From NCBI GenBank assembly GCA_021160405.1, contig JAGHCO010000055.1, forward strand, positions 1-14,837: a stretch of DNA of 14,837 nucleotides. Reading direction: 5' to 3'. Below, piece after piece: positions 1 through 8,676 of the stretch; position 1 is the stretch's first letter; each line of letters begins with the position of its first letter. The DNA comes from Candidatus Aerophobota bacterium. Lineage in GTDB: Bacteria; Aerophobota; Aerophobia; Aerophobales; JAGHCO01. The position numbers were made by a program, and so were the translations under genes. Below the pieces are notes generated by a model. It did no database searches. It was not told the DNA's origin and worked only from the letters and a program-made list of their open reading frames with translations.

Positions 1-1049
1 CATCTCGGGCAGTGAAAATAACAGTGAGGACAAACCAGATGGAGATTGTTGCATAGATAAACACTGTGAGTTTCCTCTCCGCAGGCCTCACATATTAATG
101 GTTCAATGTCCTTGATTAAAGGATTCCAGAAGAAATTTATTGTCTTTTTAAGGTTCTTTCTCTGAACTTGATACTCAGTTAGCATTTTAGGAAGGTAAAT
201 TCTACAGGCATTTGTTGGTTCTAATTTTATATTCAAGGTGTATTTATCAACCAAATCGTATCTTTTTCTATCAAATTCTATATCTATCAACTTTAGCTTA
301 GAAAAAATCTTCTCTTTATCCTCAGAGGAAAGCCCTCTTGCCATTCTTTTTTGCAATTCTTTCTTTAAACCCAGATAATATTCCCAGAGCCTTTCAATAT
401 CTCTTTTTAACCTCCTTAAATTTCTATCTTCTATTTCCTTTAGCCCTTTATTTAAAAGCTTCACTGCTACTTTTTTCGCTTTATGATACACTTTTTTTAA
501 GGGTTGCCTTTTTATAGTTAGTTCTGGCCATTTTTCACTGTGAGGATAGAAAAAAGAAGCTAAACCTACCATCTCTTGAGCTTCTCTTAGAGTTTGCTCA
601 TCTACAATGGCAGTTATGATTTCCTCTTTTCTCTCATCAGAGATAATATTAGCTTTAAAATTAATCAAAAGGTATGAACATATTACCTGGTTATCCATAA
701 GATGACCCAATCTTTTGGAATTTGGGAACTCAAAATCTTCTTCAATTAATTTAACTAAACCTCCTTTTTTTAGGTAAACATCTTTTATAAACACTCTGGT
801 TATTTTACCAAAGTCTTGGGTAAGAGAAAGTATCTTATCTAAAAATGGGGAACCATATGTTACAAATTCACCTTGGGTATGGTTAGGTAAGAAAGAAATT
901 TGCTGATATTCTCTGCAGGATAATTTTCTTTGAAGAGTCTCTGGCAAAAGAATATCTAAAACTCCTTTCTCTTTTTCCTCGGCTATTCCACCCTTAACTT
1001 CAATAACATCTTTTACAAAATTTTGCAGGATTTCATAGTTCATAGTCAT
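1..1049 (-). CDS. Unrecognised SNF2-partner protein with C-terminal zinc-ribbon-like cysteines (partial)
   Basis: I translated this frame by hand. It is open for 349 codons from ATG at 1049 to the window edge, so the C-terminus is missing. A second in-frame ATG lies at 1043; I prefer 1049 because an AGGAG sits about 10 nt upstream of it. The start lies inside the end of the SNF2 helicase gene, overlapping it by 17 bases, which suggests translational coupling. The N-terminal ~130 residues look globular (LLPETL near 34-39, YGSPFLDKIL at 65-74). Residues ~185-265 are very Lys/Arg/Glu-rich and probably helical or coiled-coil. Residues 320-347 carry CEAC, a lone Cys at 333, CPHC at 340-343 and Cys347, like a zinc ribbon. 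I do not recognise the family. The tight coupling suggests it is a subunit or adaptor of the helicase, perhaps for nucleic acid binding; that is inference. Confidence 0.85.
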   Translation of the reverse strand, partial: MTMNYEILQNFVKDVIEVKGGIAEEKEKGVLDILLPETLQRKLSCREYQQISFLPNHTQGEFVTYGSPFLDKILSLTQDFGKITRVFIKDVYLKKGGLVKLIEEDFEFPNSKRLGHLMDNQVICSYLLINFKANIISDERKEEIITAIVDEQTLREAQEMVGLASFFYPHSEKWPELTIKRQPLKKVYHKAKKVAVKLLNKGLKEIEDRNLRRLKRDIERLWEYYLGLKKELQKRMARGLSSEDKEKIFSKLKLIDIEFDRKRYDLVDKYTLNIKLEPTNACRIYLPKMLTEYQVQRKNLKKTINFFWNPLIKDIEPLICEACGEETHSVYLCNNLHLVCPHCYFHCPR

Positions 1050-3333
1050 GCTGAAGCATCTCCTGCTCGTACTTTTTCACTTCCAGGTATCTTTTTTTAG
1101 CCTGAAGCAATTTTTCTCCAAGCTCCTTAAATCCTTTTTCTCTATCCTCACTTATCCATATATCCATTATAATATCTGAGAAATCACGGCTCTCATCTAA
1201 ATTTCCTAAGATCATATCCATTTCACCTAAGACCAATTCAAACATATTGATTTTTTTATCTAAAATATCTATAATGTAGTCCTCCACTGTTCCTGGAGCA
1301 GAAAAGTTAAAAACAAAGACATCTCTTTTTTGACCTATTCTATGAATCCTTCCAATTCTTTGTTCTATCCTCATAGGATTCCAGGAAAGATCATAGTTAA
1401 TCATAGTGTTACAAAATGTAAGGTTTTTCCCTTCCCCTCCTATCTGAGTGGAGAGAAGAACCTTAGCCTTATCTTGAAACAAGCCTATATTCCTCTCTTT
1501 TTCTATAGATGATAGGGTGCCATTAATTAAAGAACATTCTACCCCTCTTTGAGTAAGTTTTTTTGCTAAAAATATCTGAGTCTCAAGATAATTGGTAAAC
1601 ACTATAATCTTTTCCTTATTTTTTGATACCATCTCCACTAATTTTTCAGCTTTTGCGAGGCTGGAAAGATTTGATAAATCAAGGAGTTGTTTAACTTTCT
1701 CCAAGGCGTTTAAGGAAAGTTTCTCCCTCTTTATTAAGTTTAATAAGGTAGATCTTGTAGCAAAAGGGCTTGAGCCTGCCTCCATCTGAAGAAGAGTAGA
1801 GGTGAATTTATTTATTGTATTTGATAGGTAAGCTTCTCTTACAAAACTGCTTAAGTTTTCATAAAACCTTTTTTCTTCCTCTTCCATAGGCACCTTAATA
1901 GTAGTAGCGTATCTTTTAGGAAGATTAATATTGGCGATACTTCTTGTATTTCTAATCATCACCTCGCTTAAAAGTTCCCTTAGCTTTTCTCTATTTTTAG
2001 GAATTCGAGGATCACCTCTTACTACAAAGATCTTTCTAAAAGAGGAAGGTGTTTTAAGTTGTCCTGGCTTTAAAAGAGTAATAAGATTGTATAGCTCCAT
2101 TAAATCATTGTGAACAGGGGTTGCTGTAAGAAGAAGGATGAATTTTTTCTTAAGAGAGTTAACAAACTTCCAGTTTAGAGTATTCCTATTCTTTAAATGA
2201 TGTGCCTCGTCTACAATTACCATATCGTAATCAATTTCTGTTATGATACGAGAGTTCTTTTTAGATTTAGCAATGTTAATAGAGGCAATAATTAAATCAT
2301 TTTTCTTCCAGAAAAGCTCCCCCTTTTCTAAGTAAGAAGGGCTATCTGTAGTAATGAATTTAATGTTAAATTTTGAGGCCATCTCATCCTCCCATTGAAT
2401 AACTAAGGAAGGAGGGACAAGTATCAGTACCTTTCTTACCAGGCCTCTAATAAGGTATTCCTTAAGAATCATTCCTGCCTCTATGGTTTTCCCTAAACCC
2501 ACCTCATCACAGAGAAGAACCCTTCCCCGAAAATACTTAAGAGCCTTCTTTGCTGTTTCTATTTGATACCAGAATTTTTTTACCCCTTTAACCTCTTTTA
2601 AGCAAAGTAGACGATCAAATCCTTTCAGAAGGAATAGCTCATTAGCTTGAACTCTTAGTCTATAAGATGCAAAAGGTTCATATTTTTCCCTTTCTAAAGC
2701 TTCAAGCAAAGAATTGTTTTCTTCAAACTTAAATTTCTTTGGGATCTTAAGGCCAGTGAATATCTCTTGTAGGGAGGTTTGTGATAGAGTTTGAAACTTA
2801 CTTAGATCTTGGATTTGTTTATCTTTGACAGTGGCCTGTTCAGAAAAATTCTGGGTGATACTGAATGAATTCTCTTTTTCCTTTAAGGGAGATTTTAGTA
2901 TTAAAATTTTCTCCTTTACCTCCTTTTTAATTTCTCTATCTATTTGGGTTAGTTTCTTTCCTTTAAGAAGTGAAAGTAAATAATTGTAGGATTGAAGAGC
3001 CTGCTCTAACATATTAAGATTAAAATAAACATTACCTAAATAGTAGTAAACTACCGTAGAGAATGGATCTATCTGTTTAGCTTTTAGTAAAGATCTTAGA
3101 GCAAGATTGTAATCTCCTATCTCCTGATAGGCAGAACCAAGAAACAAATGTCCATGGAAAAATTCTGGATCAATTTTAACTGCTCTGTTTAACATTTCTA
3201 TAGCTAAGTTTTCCTTTCCCCTTTCCATAGCTTCCCTTGCTTCGTAAAAAAGCCATAAAGATTTACCCTTTAAATAAGATAGATGCTCTTTCCCTCTTTT
3301 TTCTCTCTTTCTTGTTTTCCTGCTTTTCTTCAT
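1033..3333 (-). CDS. TPR-SNF2 family DNA/RNA-dependent ATPase (HepA/RapA-like helicase)
   Basis: This 766-aa SNF2-family ATPase is expected to translocate on nucleic acid and remodel protein-nucleic acid complexes. Order of parts: a very basic N-terminal tail (1-25), about three TPR repeats (~26-127), a charged linker (~128-220), then the two RecA-like lobes. Motif I is DEVGLGKT (K282), motif II is DEAH at 375-378, motif III is TATP at 403-406, and motif VI is QRIGRIHRIGQ at 658-668. All key ATPase residues are present, so the enzyme should be active. The N-terminal TPR block is unusual: bacterial RapA has other N-terminal domains. TPRs normally bind peptides or proteins. The start overlaps the MFS stop by 4 bases, with only a weak purine-rich RBS, so coupling is likely. 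The zinc-motif gene overlaps its 3' end. Its cellular role (transcription recycling, repair or defence) cannot be decided here. Confidence 0.93.
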   Translation of the reverse strand: MKKSRKTRKREKRGKEHLSYLKGKSLWLFYEAREAMERGKENLAIEMLNRAVKIDPEFFHGHLFLGSAYQEIGDYNLALRSLLKAKQIDPFSTVVYYYLGNVYFNLNMLEQALQSYNYLLSLLKGKKLTQIDREIKKEVKEKILILKSPLKEKENSFSITQNFSEQATVKDKQIQDLSKFQTLSQTSLQEIFTGLKIPKKFKFEENNSLLEALEREKYEPFASYRLRVQANELFLLKGFDRLLCLKEVKGVKKFWYQIETAKKALKYFRGRVLLCDEVGLGKTIEAGMILKEYLIRGLVRKVLILVPPSLVIQWEDEMASKFNIKFITTDSPSYLEKGELFWKKNDLIIASINIAKSKKNSRIITEIDYDMVIVDEAHHLKNRNTLNWKFVNSLKKKFILLLTATPVHNDLMELYNLITLLKPGQLKTPSSFRKIFVVRGDPRIPKNREKLRELLSEVMIRNTRSIANINLPKRYATTIKVPMEEEEKRFYENLSSFVREAYLSNTINKFTSTLLQMEAGSSPFATRSTLLNLIKREKLSLNALEKVKQLLDLSNLSSLAKAEKLVEMVSKNKEKIIVFTNYLETQIFLAKKLTQRGVECSLINGTLSSIEKERNIGLFQDKAKVLLSTQIGGEGKNLTFCNTMINYDLSWNPMRIEQRIGRIHRIGQKRDVFVFNFSAPGTVEDYIIDILDKKINMFELVLGEMDMILGNLDESRDFSDIIMDIWISEDREKGFKELGEKLLQAKKRYLEVKKYEQEMLQHDYEL

Positions 3334-4481
3334 AGCTTCTTTTTCTTAAATTTAAAGAAAACTTGAGCAGCTATGCTTGCTCCAATAACTATAATTGCTA
3401 ACAGATAAGGTGCTCTAAGAGTGGACTGAGTAGCTAAAATACCTCCTGTAAGGGGGCCAAAAAGACCTCCTAATCCCAGGATCCCCTCGTGAATCCCAGC
3501 TCTTATCCCCCTATTTTCAGGTGTATTTAAGGTATAAAATAAACTTGCTGAGTGGGTTATCCCAACAGATATCCCTAAAAGTGCAAAGGCACCGATGAAA
3601 GTTAGTACATTACTGGTTAAAAAGGTAATAATTAGGGCTATGATAGCCACCATTTGCGTAAAAATTAAAATTGATTTTTGATAATACCAGAAGGACAATT
3701 TTCCCAGAGCATAAAAAGTAATAGTTTGAGCTAAAGAAATACAGGAAAATAAAATCCCTAAGACAGAGGGTGAGAAGCCTAAATTTGTGGAAAGCTTTGG
3801 AAAGAGATAACGAACAATGCTTATAGAAAACCAGAGGGTAAAATTAGCTAACCAAGCAGTGTAAAGATAGGAGGAAGAAGATTTTCCTGAGGGTATTAGA
3901 AAATCAATTTTAGAGGAGGTTTCTTGCAAAGAAAAATGGTTTATTTCTTTTATAGAGATAAATATAAAGAAAACTAATATGAGGAAAATTAAACCTGAAA
4001 AATAAAAAGGTAATCGAGTATTAATTTGAAAAAGAGGGCCACCTGCTAAAAAGCCAATAGCTGATCCCAAGCACCAGGAAGCATTAAATTTGGATGTCCT
4101 CTTTATTAGGAGTTTCCCTCCCTCTTTAGCAATTAAAACCTCAATAGAAGGCCAAAACATAGCCGAGGCTATTCCTAAAATCCCCATAAATAAAAAGAGC
4201 TGATATAACTGATGGGAAAGGAGAAAAGCAAAGGATAAAAAGAAGCAGATCAAACAGCTTATCCACAGAAAGTGGCTACTTTTGTATCGGTCAGATAATT
4301 TTCCAAAGAGAACGCAAAAGAAAATGTAAAAAAGAGTAATTATAAATCCCAGTCCTCCTAATTCCAGAGAATTGGCTCCTATCTTAATAGCTAAAAGGGG
4401 GATACAGATAAGTAGTATCCCAAAGGCTATATCTACAAAGAAAGGCAAAATGTAAAAGATAAAACCTTGCCGTTTTTTCAC
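3330..4481 (-). CDS. MFS transporter, 12 predicted TM segments
   Basis: A 383-aa integral membrane protein of the major facilitator superfamily, a secondary transporter likely driven by the proton gradient. It shows two six-helix halves joined by a polar loop at ~180-205. The loop between TM2 and TM3 carries the MFS motif-A-like GKLSDRYKS (60-68), with a weaker counterpart GKLSFWYYQ in the second half (260-268). A conserved-looking stretch near 329-345 (GIHEGILGLGGLFGP) resembles the motif of many drug/solute DHA-type members. The C-terminus is a short Lys-rich tail. The start codon is GTG, 7 bp after the PGI/PMI stop, with no good Shine-Dalgarno, so translation probably depends on coupling. 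The stop overlaps the helicase start (CTATGA). Substrate unknown: efflux of a drug or metabolite and sugar uptake are both possible, the latter only because sugar genes lie next to it. Confidence 0.88.
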   Translation of the reverse strand: MKKRQGFIFYILPFFVDIAFGILLICIPLLAIKIGANSLELGGLGFIITLFYIFFCVLFGKLSDRYKSSHFLWISCLICFFLSFAFLLSHQLYQLFLFMGILGIASAMFWPSIEVLIAKEGGKLLIKRTSKFNASWCLGSAIGFLAGGPLFQINTRLPFYFSGLIFLILVFFIFISIKEINHFSLQETSSKIDFLIPSGKSSSSYLYTAWLANFTLWFSISIVRYLFPKLSTNLGFSPSVLGILFSCISLAQTITFYALGKLSFWYYQKSILIFTQMVAIIALIITFLTSNVLTFIGAFALLGISVGITHSASLFYTLNTPENRGIRAGIHEGILGLGGLFGPLTGGILATQSTLRAPYLLAIIVIGASIAAQVFFKFKKKKL

Positions 4482-4488
4482 TTTACTA

Positions 4489-5544
4489 TCATCGACTAAG
4501 TTCTTTTTTTAACAGTTCAATGGCTTTTACAGGGGTAGGGTCTATTCCTCGAAGGATAGCTAAATAAAAACTTACCCAATCCCCAATATATATGGAAGAA
4601 AAAATTTTGGTTAAAAGAGATTCTCCTTCTGCCCAAATTTCTGTATATTCCACTCCTTGCCTTTTAATTAAATCTTGAGTAACATGAATTCTCTTACTAA
4701 TTCTTAATGGCTCATCCTTATCTCGAATAAAAATAGGATAAAATATCCTTAAATTAGTCTTATCCTCTCCATCCCATCCCACCACTTCATTATGATTTAG
4801 CTCGGGAAAAACATCCCAAAAAGCAAGTATTTTAGAATTTTCATTAAGCTGAGTTTTTAGCCGGTGAGCCACAACATCAGTTCTTCCATCCACTCCGTAA
4901 ATTATAGGAATTTTCCCCTTTAATTTATAAGCGATAGATTTGGCTAAATTTTCCTGGAGGGAAACAGAAGGTGAACACCTATCTTTAATTTGAATTAAGT
5001 TCTGGTATAACTCATCATAATTTATAGTTTCAATTGAGATGAGTTTTTCCATTATCTTTAACATAGGCAAAAATAGATATCCTACAGAAGTTCGAGGAGG
5101 CATTCCAGATGGTATAGTTACTAAGGGTATCTTATCTTGTCCACATAAATCCTTAAGTTTTCCACCGCTGGTAATTGCGATAAGATAACAGCCCATTTTT
5201 TTAGCTTCTTCATAAATAGAGAGAGTCTCCTCTGTATTCCCTGAGTAAGAAATTACAAAGATAAGGGTCTTTCTATTTACAAATTTTGGTAAGTTATAGT
5301 CTCGGTTAACAAACAGAGGGATTTTCATTAAGGATAAAAGAAGAGTTTTTAATATCTCTCCCCCTATCCCTGAGCCTCCCATACCACAAACGATGACCTT
5401 TTCTATACCTGAAAAGTATTCAGGGGGAAGCTTTGTCTTCTCCCCAATCTTTACTGCTTGTCTGCACTGAGAGGGAAAACTTATTAGAATATCCCTCATC
5501 TTCTCTTTGTCCACTTTAGCTATTTCTTTTAAATTATCCATCAA
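4489..5544 (-). CDS. Bifunctional phosphoglucose/phosphomannose isomerase
   Basis: A cytoplasmic sugar isomerase of the SIS-fold PGI/PMI family, which interconverts glucose-6-P and mannose-6-P with fructose-6-P. At 351 aa it has the family length, far shorter than classical Pgi. Seen: GMGGSGIGG (54-62) and SYSGNTEE (99-106), the phosphosugar-binding SIS signatures; PPRT with Arg151; E235 in LNEN; H251 in ELNHNE; and K340 in PTPVK. These match, by motif, the Arg/Glu/His/Lys active-site set known from the Pyrobaculum enzyme. The longest start is TTG at 5544, followed at once by ATG at 5541. GGAG in the end of ptsI lies 7 nt from TTG and 10 nt from ATG, so either start is possible. The gap from ptsI is only 2-5 bp. 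This type is common in archaea and scattered in deep-branching bacteria. Confidence 0.93.
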   Translation of the reverse strand: MMDNLKEIAKVDKEKMRDILISFPSQCRQAVKIGEKTKLPPEYFSGIEKVIVCGMGGSGIGGEILKTLLLSLMKIPLFVNRDYNLPKFVNRKTLIFVISYSGNTEETLSIYEEAKKMGCYLIAITSGGKLKDLCGQDKIPLVTIPSGMPPRTSVGYLFLPMLKIMEKLISIETINYDELYQNLIQIKDRCSPSVSLQENLAKSIAYKLKGKIPIIYGVDGRTDVVAHRLKTQLNENSKILAFWDVFPELNHNEVVGWDGEDKTNLRIFYPIFIRDKDEPLRISKRIHVTQDLIKRQGVEYTEIWAEGESLLTKIFSSIYIGDWVSFYLAILRGIDPTPVKAIELLKKELSR

Positions 5545-5546
5545 CT

Positions 5547-7289
5547 TTAATCTCCACTTAGTATTTTTTTAATTTTTTTAGCTAATTTTTGTCGGGCGTA
5601 TCTTTTTGCCTCATAGGATGTGCTTAACTTGAGCAATTTAGAAGCTACTTCTCGAGTCTCTGCCCAATTTAGGCCCCTTATCACTTTTTTTATCTCTAAA
5701 AGGCTGGTTGGAGCTACACTAAATTCATCAACTCCCAATCCCAAAAGAACAGCCATATAAAGAGGGTCACTGGCCATTTCTCCACAGGCTCCTACCCATA
5801 TACCTTCTCGATGAGCAGATTTAACGATACTATCCACTAACCTCAATATAGTAGGATGAAGGGGTTGATAAAGATGAGCTACCTTTTCATTTACCCGATC
5901 CACAGCTAAAGCATACTGAATTAAATCATTTGTCCCCAGACTGAAAAAATCTACCTCTTTTGCCAAAAGATCAGCCATTATAGCTGCTGAGGGAACCTCA
6001 ACCATTATCCCTATTTCTATATCTTTAGAAAAGGGGATATTTTCCTCATCAAGTTCTCTTTTCACCTGAGAAAGAATTGCGTTAGCTCTTTTAACTTCCT
6101 CCAGTCCAGAAATCATAGGATACATAATCTTCACTTTGTTATGTTGAGCAGCTCTTAGGATTGCCCGCAGTTGAATTTTAAAAATATCCACTCTCTCTAA
6201 GGACAATCTTATTGCTCTCCATCCCATAAAGGGATTTATCTCTCGAGGAACGGGAAAATGAGAAAGGAATTTATCTCCTCCTAAATCTAAGGTACGAATA
6301 ATAACTGAATAGGGAGCAATTTTTTCTACCACTTTTCTATAAGCTTTTAGTTGCTCTTCCTCACTGGGCAAGGTTCGGCGATTCATATAAAGATACTCTG
6401 TTCGGTAAAGACCTATGCCTTCCGCTCCATTTCTCACTGCCAGGTCCACTTCTTCTTGACCAGCAATATTAGCAGCTAATTCTACCTCTCGACCGTCCAG
6501 AGTCTGGGGGGGGAGAGACTTTAAAGATACCAGTTTTTTTCTGTAATCTATAAATTCTTGATACTTTTTTTTGTATCTTTCTATTTGCTGGTGAGTAGGA
6601 TTAACAATTACTCTTCCTCTATTACCATCTAAAATTATTAAGGAGCCGGGCTTTACTCTTTTAGTTATATCTCTCAATCCTACTACTGCAGGTATCTCCA
6701 GAGCTCGAGCCATTATAGCAGTATGAGAAGTTCTTCCTCCTATATCAGTAGCAAAACCTAAGATTTTATCTCTTTGCATAGAGACAGTATCAGAAGGAGC
6801 GAGATCATAGGCTACTACAATTATACTTTCGTCCAGATGAGAAAGAGTTAAAGCGGGTTTTCTCAGTAAATTCCGTAGAACTCTTTCTCCTACATCCTCT
6901 ACATCTCTAAATCTTTCTTGAATAAATCCTGTTTGAGCAATATCAAACTTGCGGGGGAAACTTTTATAAGTTTTCCTTAAAGCTGCCTCTACATTTAGTC
7001 TTTCTTTTTTAATCCTTTCCACAGTCTCATCAATAATGAGAGGGTCATTTAAAAGATGAAGATAAGCATGAAAAATATAGGCCTCCTTTTCGCCAATTTT
7101 TTGGCTTACTCTTTCCTTTATCTCTTCTAATTGTCTTTTAGATTCCTCCACAGCTTCCCTGAATCTTTTTATCTCCCTTTCTACCTCTTCTTTTTTAATC
7201 TTGTATTCCAAAATACAAAAATCCTCTTTCTCTAAGATGTACACTTTTCCTATAGCAATTCCAGGAGAAGCAGCAACTCCTTTAGGCAT
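5547..7289 (-). CDS. ptsI: Phosphoenolpyruvate-protein phosphotransferase (PTS enzyme I)
   Basis: Enzyme I takes phosphate from PEP onto a histidine and passes it to HPr, the first step of the PTS. It is soluble and works as a dimer. The 580 aa are full length. Seen in order: N-terminal HPr-binding helical region (~20-145); the phospho-His domain with GGRTSH and His189; the PEP-binding TIM barrel with YRTE (Arg296), RTLDLGGDK (Arg332), MVEVPSA (429-435), SLGTNDL (450-456) and the acid/base Cys502 in GACGEM. Residue numbers fit E. coli enzyme I at His189, Arg296, Arg332 and Cys502, so the enzyme should be active. A strong AAGGAG precedes the ATG, 10 bp after the folC stop. No HPr or EII gene is in the window, so its phosphate acceptor must be encoded elsewhere; it might serve sugar uptake or a regulatory PTS. 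Confidence 0.97.
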   Translation of the reverse strand: MPKGVAASPGIAIGKVYILEKEDFCILEYKIKKEEVEREIKRFREAVEESKRQLEEIKERVSQKIGEKEAYIFHAYLHLLNDPLIIDETVERIKKERLNVEAALRKTYKSFPRKFDIAQTGFIQERFRDVEDVGERVLRNLLRKPALTLSHLDESIIVVAYDLAPSDTVSMQRDKILGFATDIGGRTSHTAIMARALEIPAVVGLRDITKRVKPGSLIILDGNRGRVIVNPTHQQIERYKKKYQEFIDYRKKLVSLKSLPPQTLDGREVELAANIAGQEEVDLAVRNGAEGIGLYRTEYLYMNRRTLPSEEEQLKAYRKVVEKIAPYSVIIRTLDLGGDKFLSHFPVPREINPFMGWRAIRLSLERVDIFKIQLRAILRAAQHNKVKIMYPMISGLEEVKRANAILSQVKRELDEENIPFSKDIEIGIMVEVPSAAIMADLLAKEVDFFSLGTNDLIQYALAVDRVNEKVAHLYQPLHPTILRLVDSIVKSAHREGIWVGACGEMASDPLYMAVLLGLGVDEFSVAPTSLLEIKKVIRGLNWAETREVASKLLKLSTSYEAKRYARQKLAKKIKKILSGD

Positions 7290-7299
7290 TATTTTCTCC

Positions 7300-8637
7300 T
7301 TAAGAAATTTTGGTATGGTTAAGATAATTTAATGCTTCTCCGGCTAAATATACCGAGCCGGTAATACAAATTATGTCCTCTTTTTCAGCTAAGTTTTTAG
7401 CCTTCGCAATAGCTGAAGAAATATCTTTTTTTATCAATGGATTCGAGTAGCAATACTTTTTAATTCTACCCACCAGCTCATCAGGATATAAAGCTCGAGG
7501 GCTATTTACTTTAGTAACAATAACAGTTTCTACCAGAGGACACAGAGATTTTCCTATCCCCTCAACATCCTTATTTTTAAGCACAGATAAGATTAAAATA
7601 ATTCTTCTTTTGGGAAAAAGTTTCTTTAAACATTGAGCCAGAGCTTCTGCGGAAGCTCTGTTATGAGCACAATCTACAATAAAAGTTGGTCTTTGGGGTA
7701 AAATCTCAACTCTTGCTGGCCAGTAAACTTTCTTTAATCCTTGTTTAATGGACTCCTTGGATACAGAAATACCCTCTTTCTCTATAAGTTCTACCGCTGC
7801 TATAGCAGTAGATGCATTAATAATTTGATGCTTACCTACAAGAGGAATAAAAAGATCGGGATAAAATCCTTTTATTCCCTTTACTTTAAATGTTTGACCT
7901 TCTTTTTCAGAGTTTAATAATTTAAAAGTAACCTCTTTACCTACTCGATAAAGATGAGCTTCTCTTTCTTGGCATATCTTTTCAAGAAGAGAAGTAACTA
8001 AAGGATTTTGAGGAGAGCTAACAATTTTAGTTTTTCTTTTGATTATCCCTGCTTTTTCTTTAGTAATGTCCAACAAATTGTCTCCAAGCTCTTTAATATG
8101 ATCTAAACTAATCTGAGTAATTACCCCTACCAAAGGATTAATTACATTAGTGGCATCCCATCTACCCCCCATTCCCACTTCCATTACCGCTAAGTCTACT
8201 TTTTCCAAAGAAAAGTGAAGAAAAGCTAAGGATGTATAAACTTCAAAAAAAGTAGGGGAAAAATAAGGAGAGACCCTTCGAATTTTTTCTGCAGCTATTT
8301 TTATCTGGAAGACAAGATGAGAAAATCTCTCCTTATCTATTATATCTTTGCCTATCCTTATTCTTTCTCTGGGGCTAATGAGATGGGGAGAAGTATATAA
8401 GCCTACCTTCAATCCTCCCGATGTTAAGATGGAGGTAATTATAGCTGCGGTAGACCCTTTCCCTTTGGTTCCAGTGATATGGATAAACTTCAAAGATCTA
8501 TGAGGATTTCCCAGTAAATCAAGAAGTTCTCTCATCCGCTGAAGATTTAAAAACCTCTTATGAGAAGGGAAATCTGCTATCTTCTCATAATTTATAAGTG
8601 AGTTTAAGTAATTTGTAGCCTCAGAATAGGAAAACAT
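7300..8637 (-). CDS. folC: Folylpolyglutamate synthase / dihydrofolate synthase
   Basis: A Mur-ligase-family enzyme that adds glutamate to reduced folates using ATP, and often also makes dihydrofolate from dihydropteroate. The 445 aa are normal. Seen: P-loop HITGTKGKGS (53-62); YTSPHLISPRERI (81-93); EVGMGGRWDATN (153-164); QISLDH (175-180); KEKAGI (193-198), whose second Lys corresponds to the carbamylated Lys of the family; and the C-terminal domain signature DCAHN (322-326). The family usually has DGAHNP here, so Cys323 and Arg327 are minor departures. Start ATG at 8637; GGGG 12 nt upstream is a weak and distant RBS, which may mean low expression. It lies 39 bp after glyA, with a hairpin in the gap, and 10 bp before ptsI. 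Together with glyA and purH it forms a folate/one-carbon group. Confidence 0.95.
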   Translation of the reverse strand: MFSYSEATNYLNSLINYEKIADFPSHKRFLNLQRMRELLDLLGNPHRSLKFIHITGTKGKGSTAAIITSILTSGGLKVGLYTSPHLISPRERIRIGKDIIDKERFSHLVFQIKIAAEKIRRVSPYFSPTFFEVYTSLAFLHFSLEKVDLAVMEVGMGGRWDATNVINPLVGVITQISLDHIKELGDNLLDITKEKAGIIKRKTKIVSSPQNPLVTSLLEKICQEREAHLYRVGKEVTFKLLNSEKEGQTFKVKGIKGFYPDLFIPLVGKHQIINASTAIAAVELIEKEGISVSKESIKQGLKKVYWPARVEILPQRPTFIVDCAHNRASAEALAQCLKKLFPKRRIILILSVLKNKDVEGIGKSLCPLVETVIVTKVNSPRALYPDELVGRIKKYCYSNPLIKKDISSAIAKAKNLAEKEDIICITGSVYLAGEALNYLNHTKIS

Positions 8638-8649
8638 AAATTTTATTTA

Positions 8650-8675
8650 CCCCGTTAGGTGCTAATTTAACGAGG
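8650..8675 (-). other. Stem-loop between glyA and folC
   Basis: Arms CCCCGTTA (8650-8657) and TAACGAGG (8668-8675) form an 8-bp stem with one G-U wobble in the minus-strand RNA and a 10-nt loop. It begins 1 nt after the glyA stop. No U-run follows it in the direction of transcription (TAAATAAAA instead), so it is not a standard intrinsic terminator. It could stabilise the upstream mRNA end or dampen read-through into folC. Chance is possible. Confidence 0.35.
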
Positions 8676-8676
8676 T

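Noticed and set aside
1330..2113. Short plus-strand open frames inside the helicase gene
   Set aside because: They lie antisense to a well-supported SNF2 gene, have no ribosome binding context, and encode low-complexity sequences.
1..3333. DISARM-like or other named defence system
   Set aside because: An SNF2 helicase alone is not enough. No methyltransferase, nuclease, phospholipase or other defence gene is present, and the surroundings are housekeeping genes.
8650..8675. Intrinsic terminator after glyA
   Set aside because: The 8-bp hairpin is not followed by a T-run in the minus-strand direction, and folC follows within 13 bp. It is recorded only as a stem-loop.
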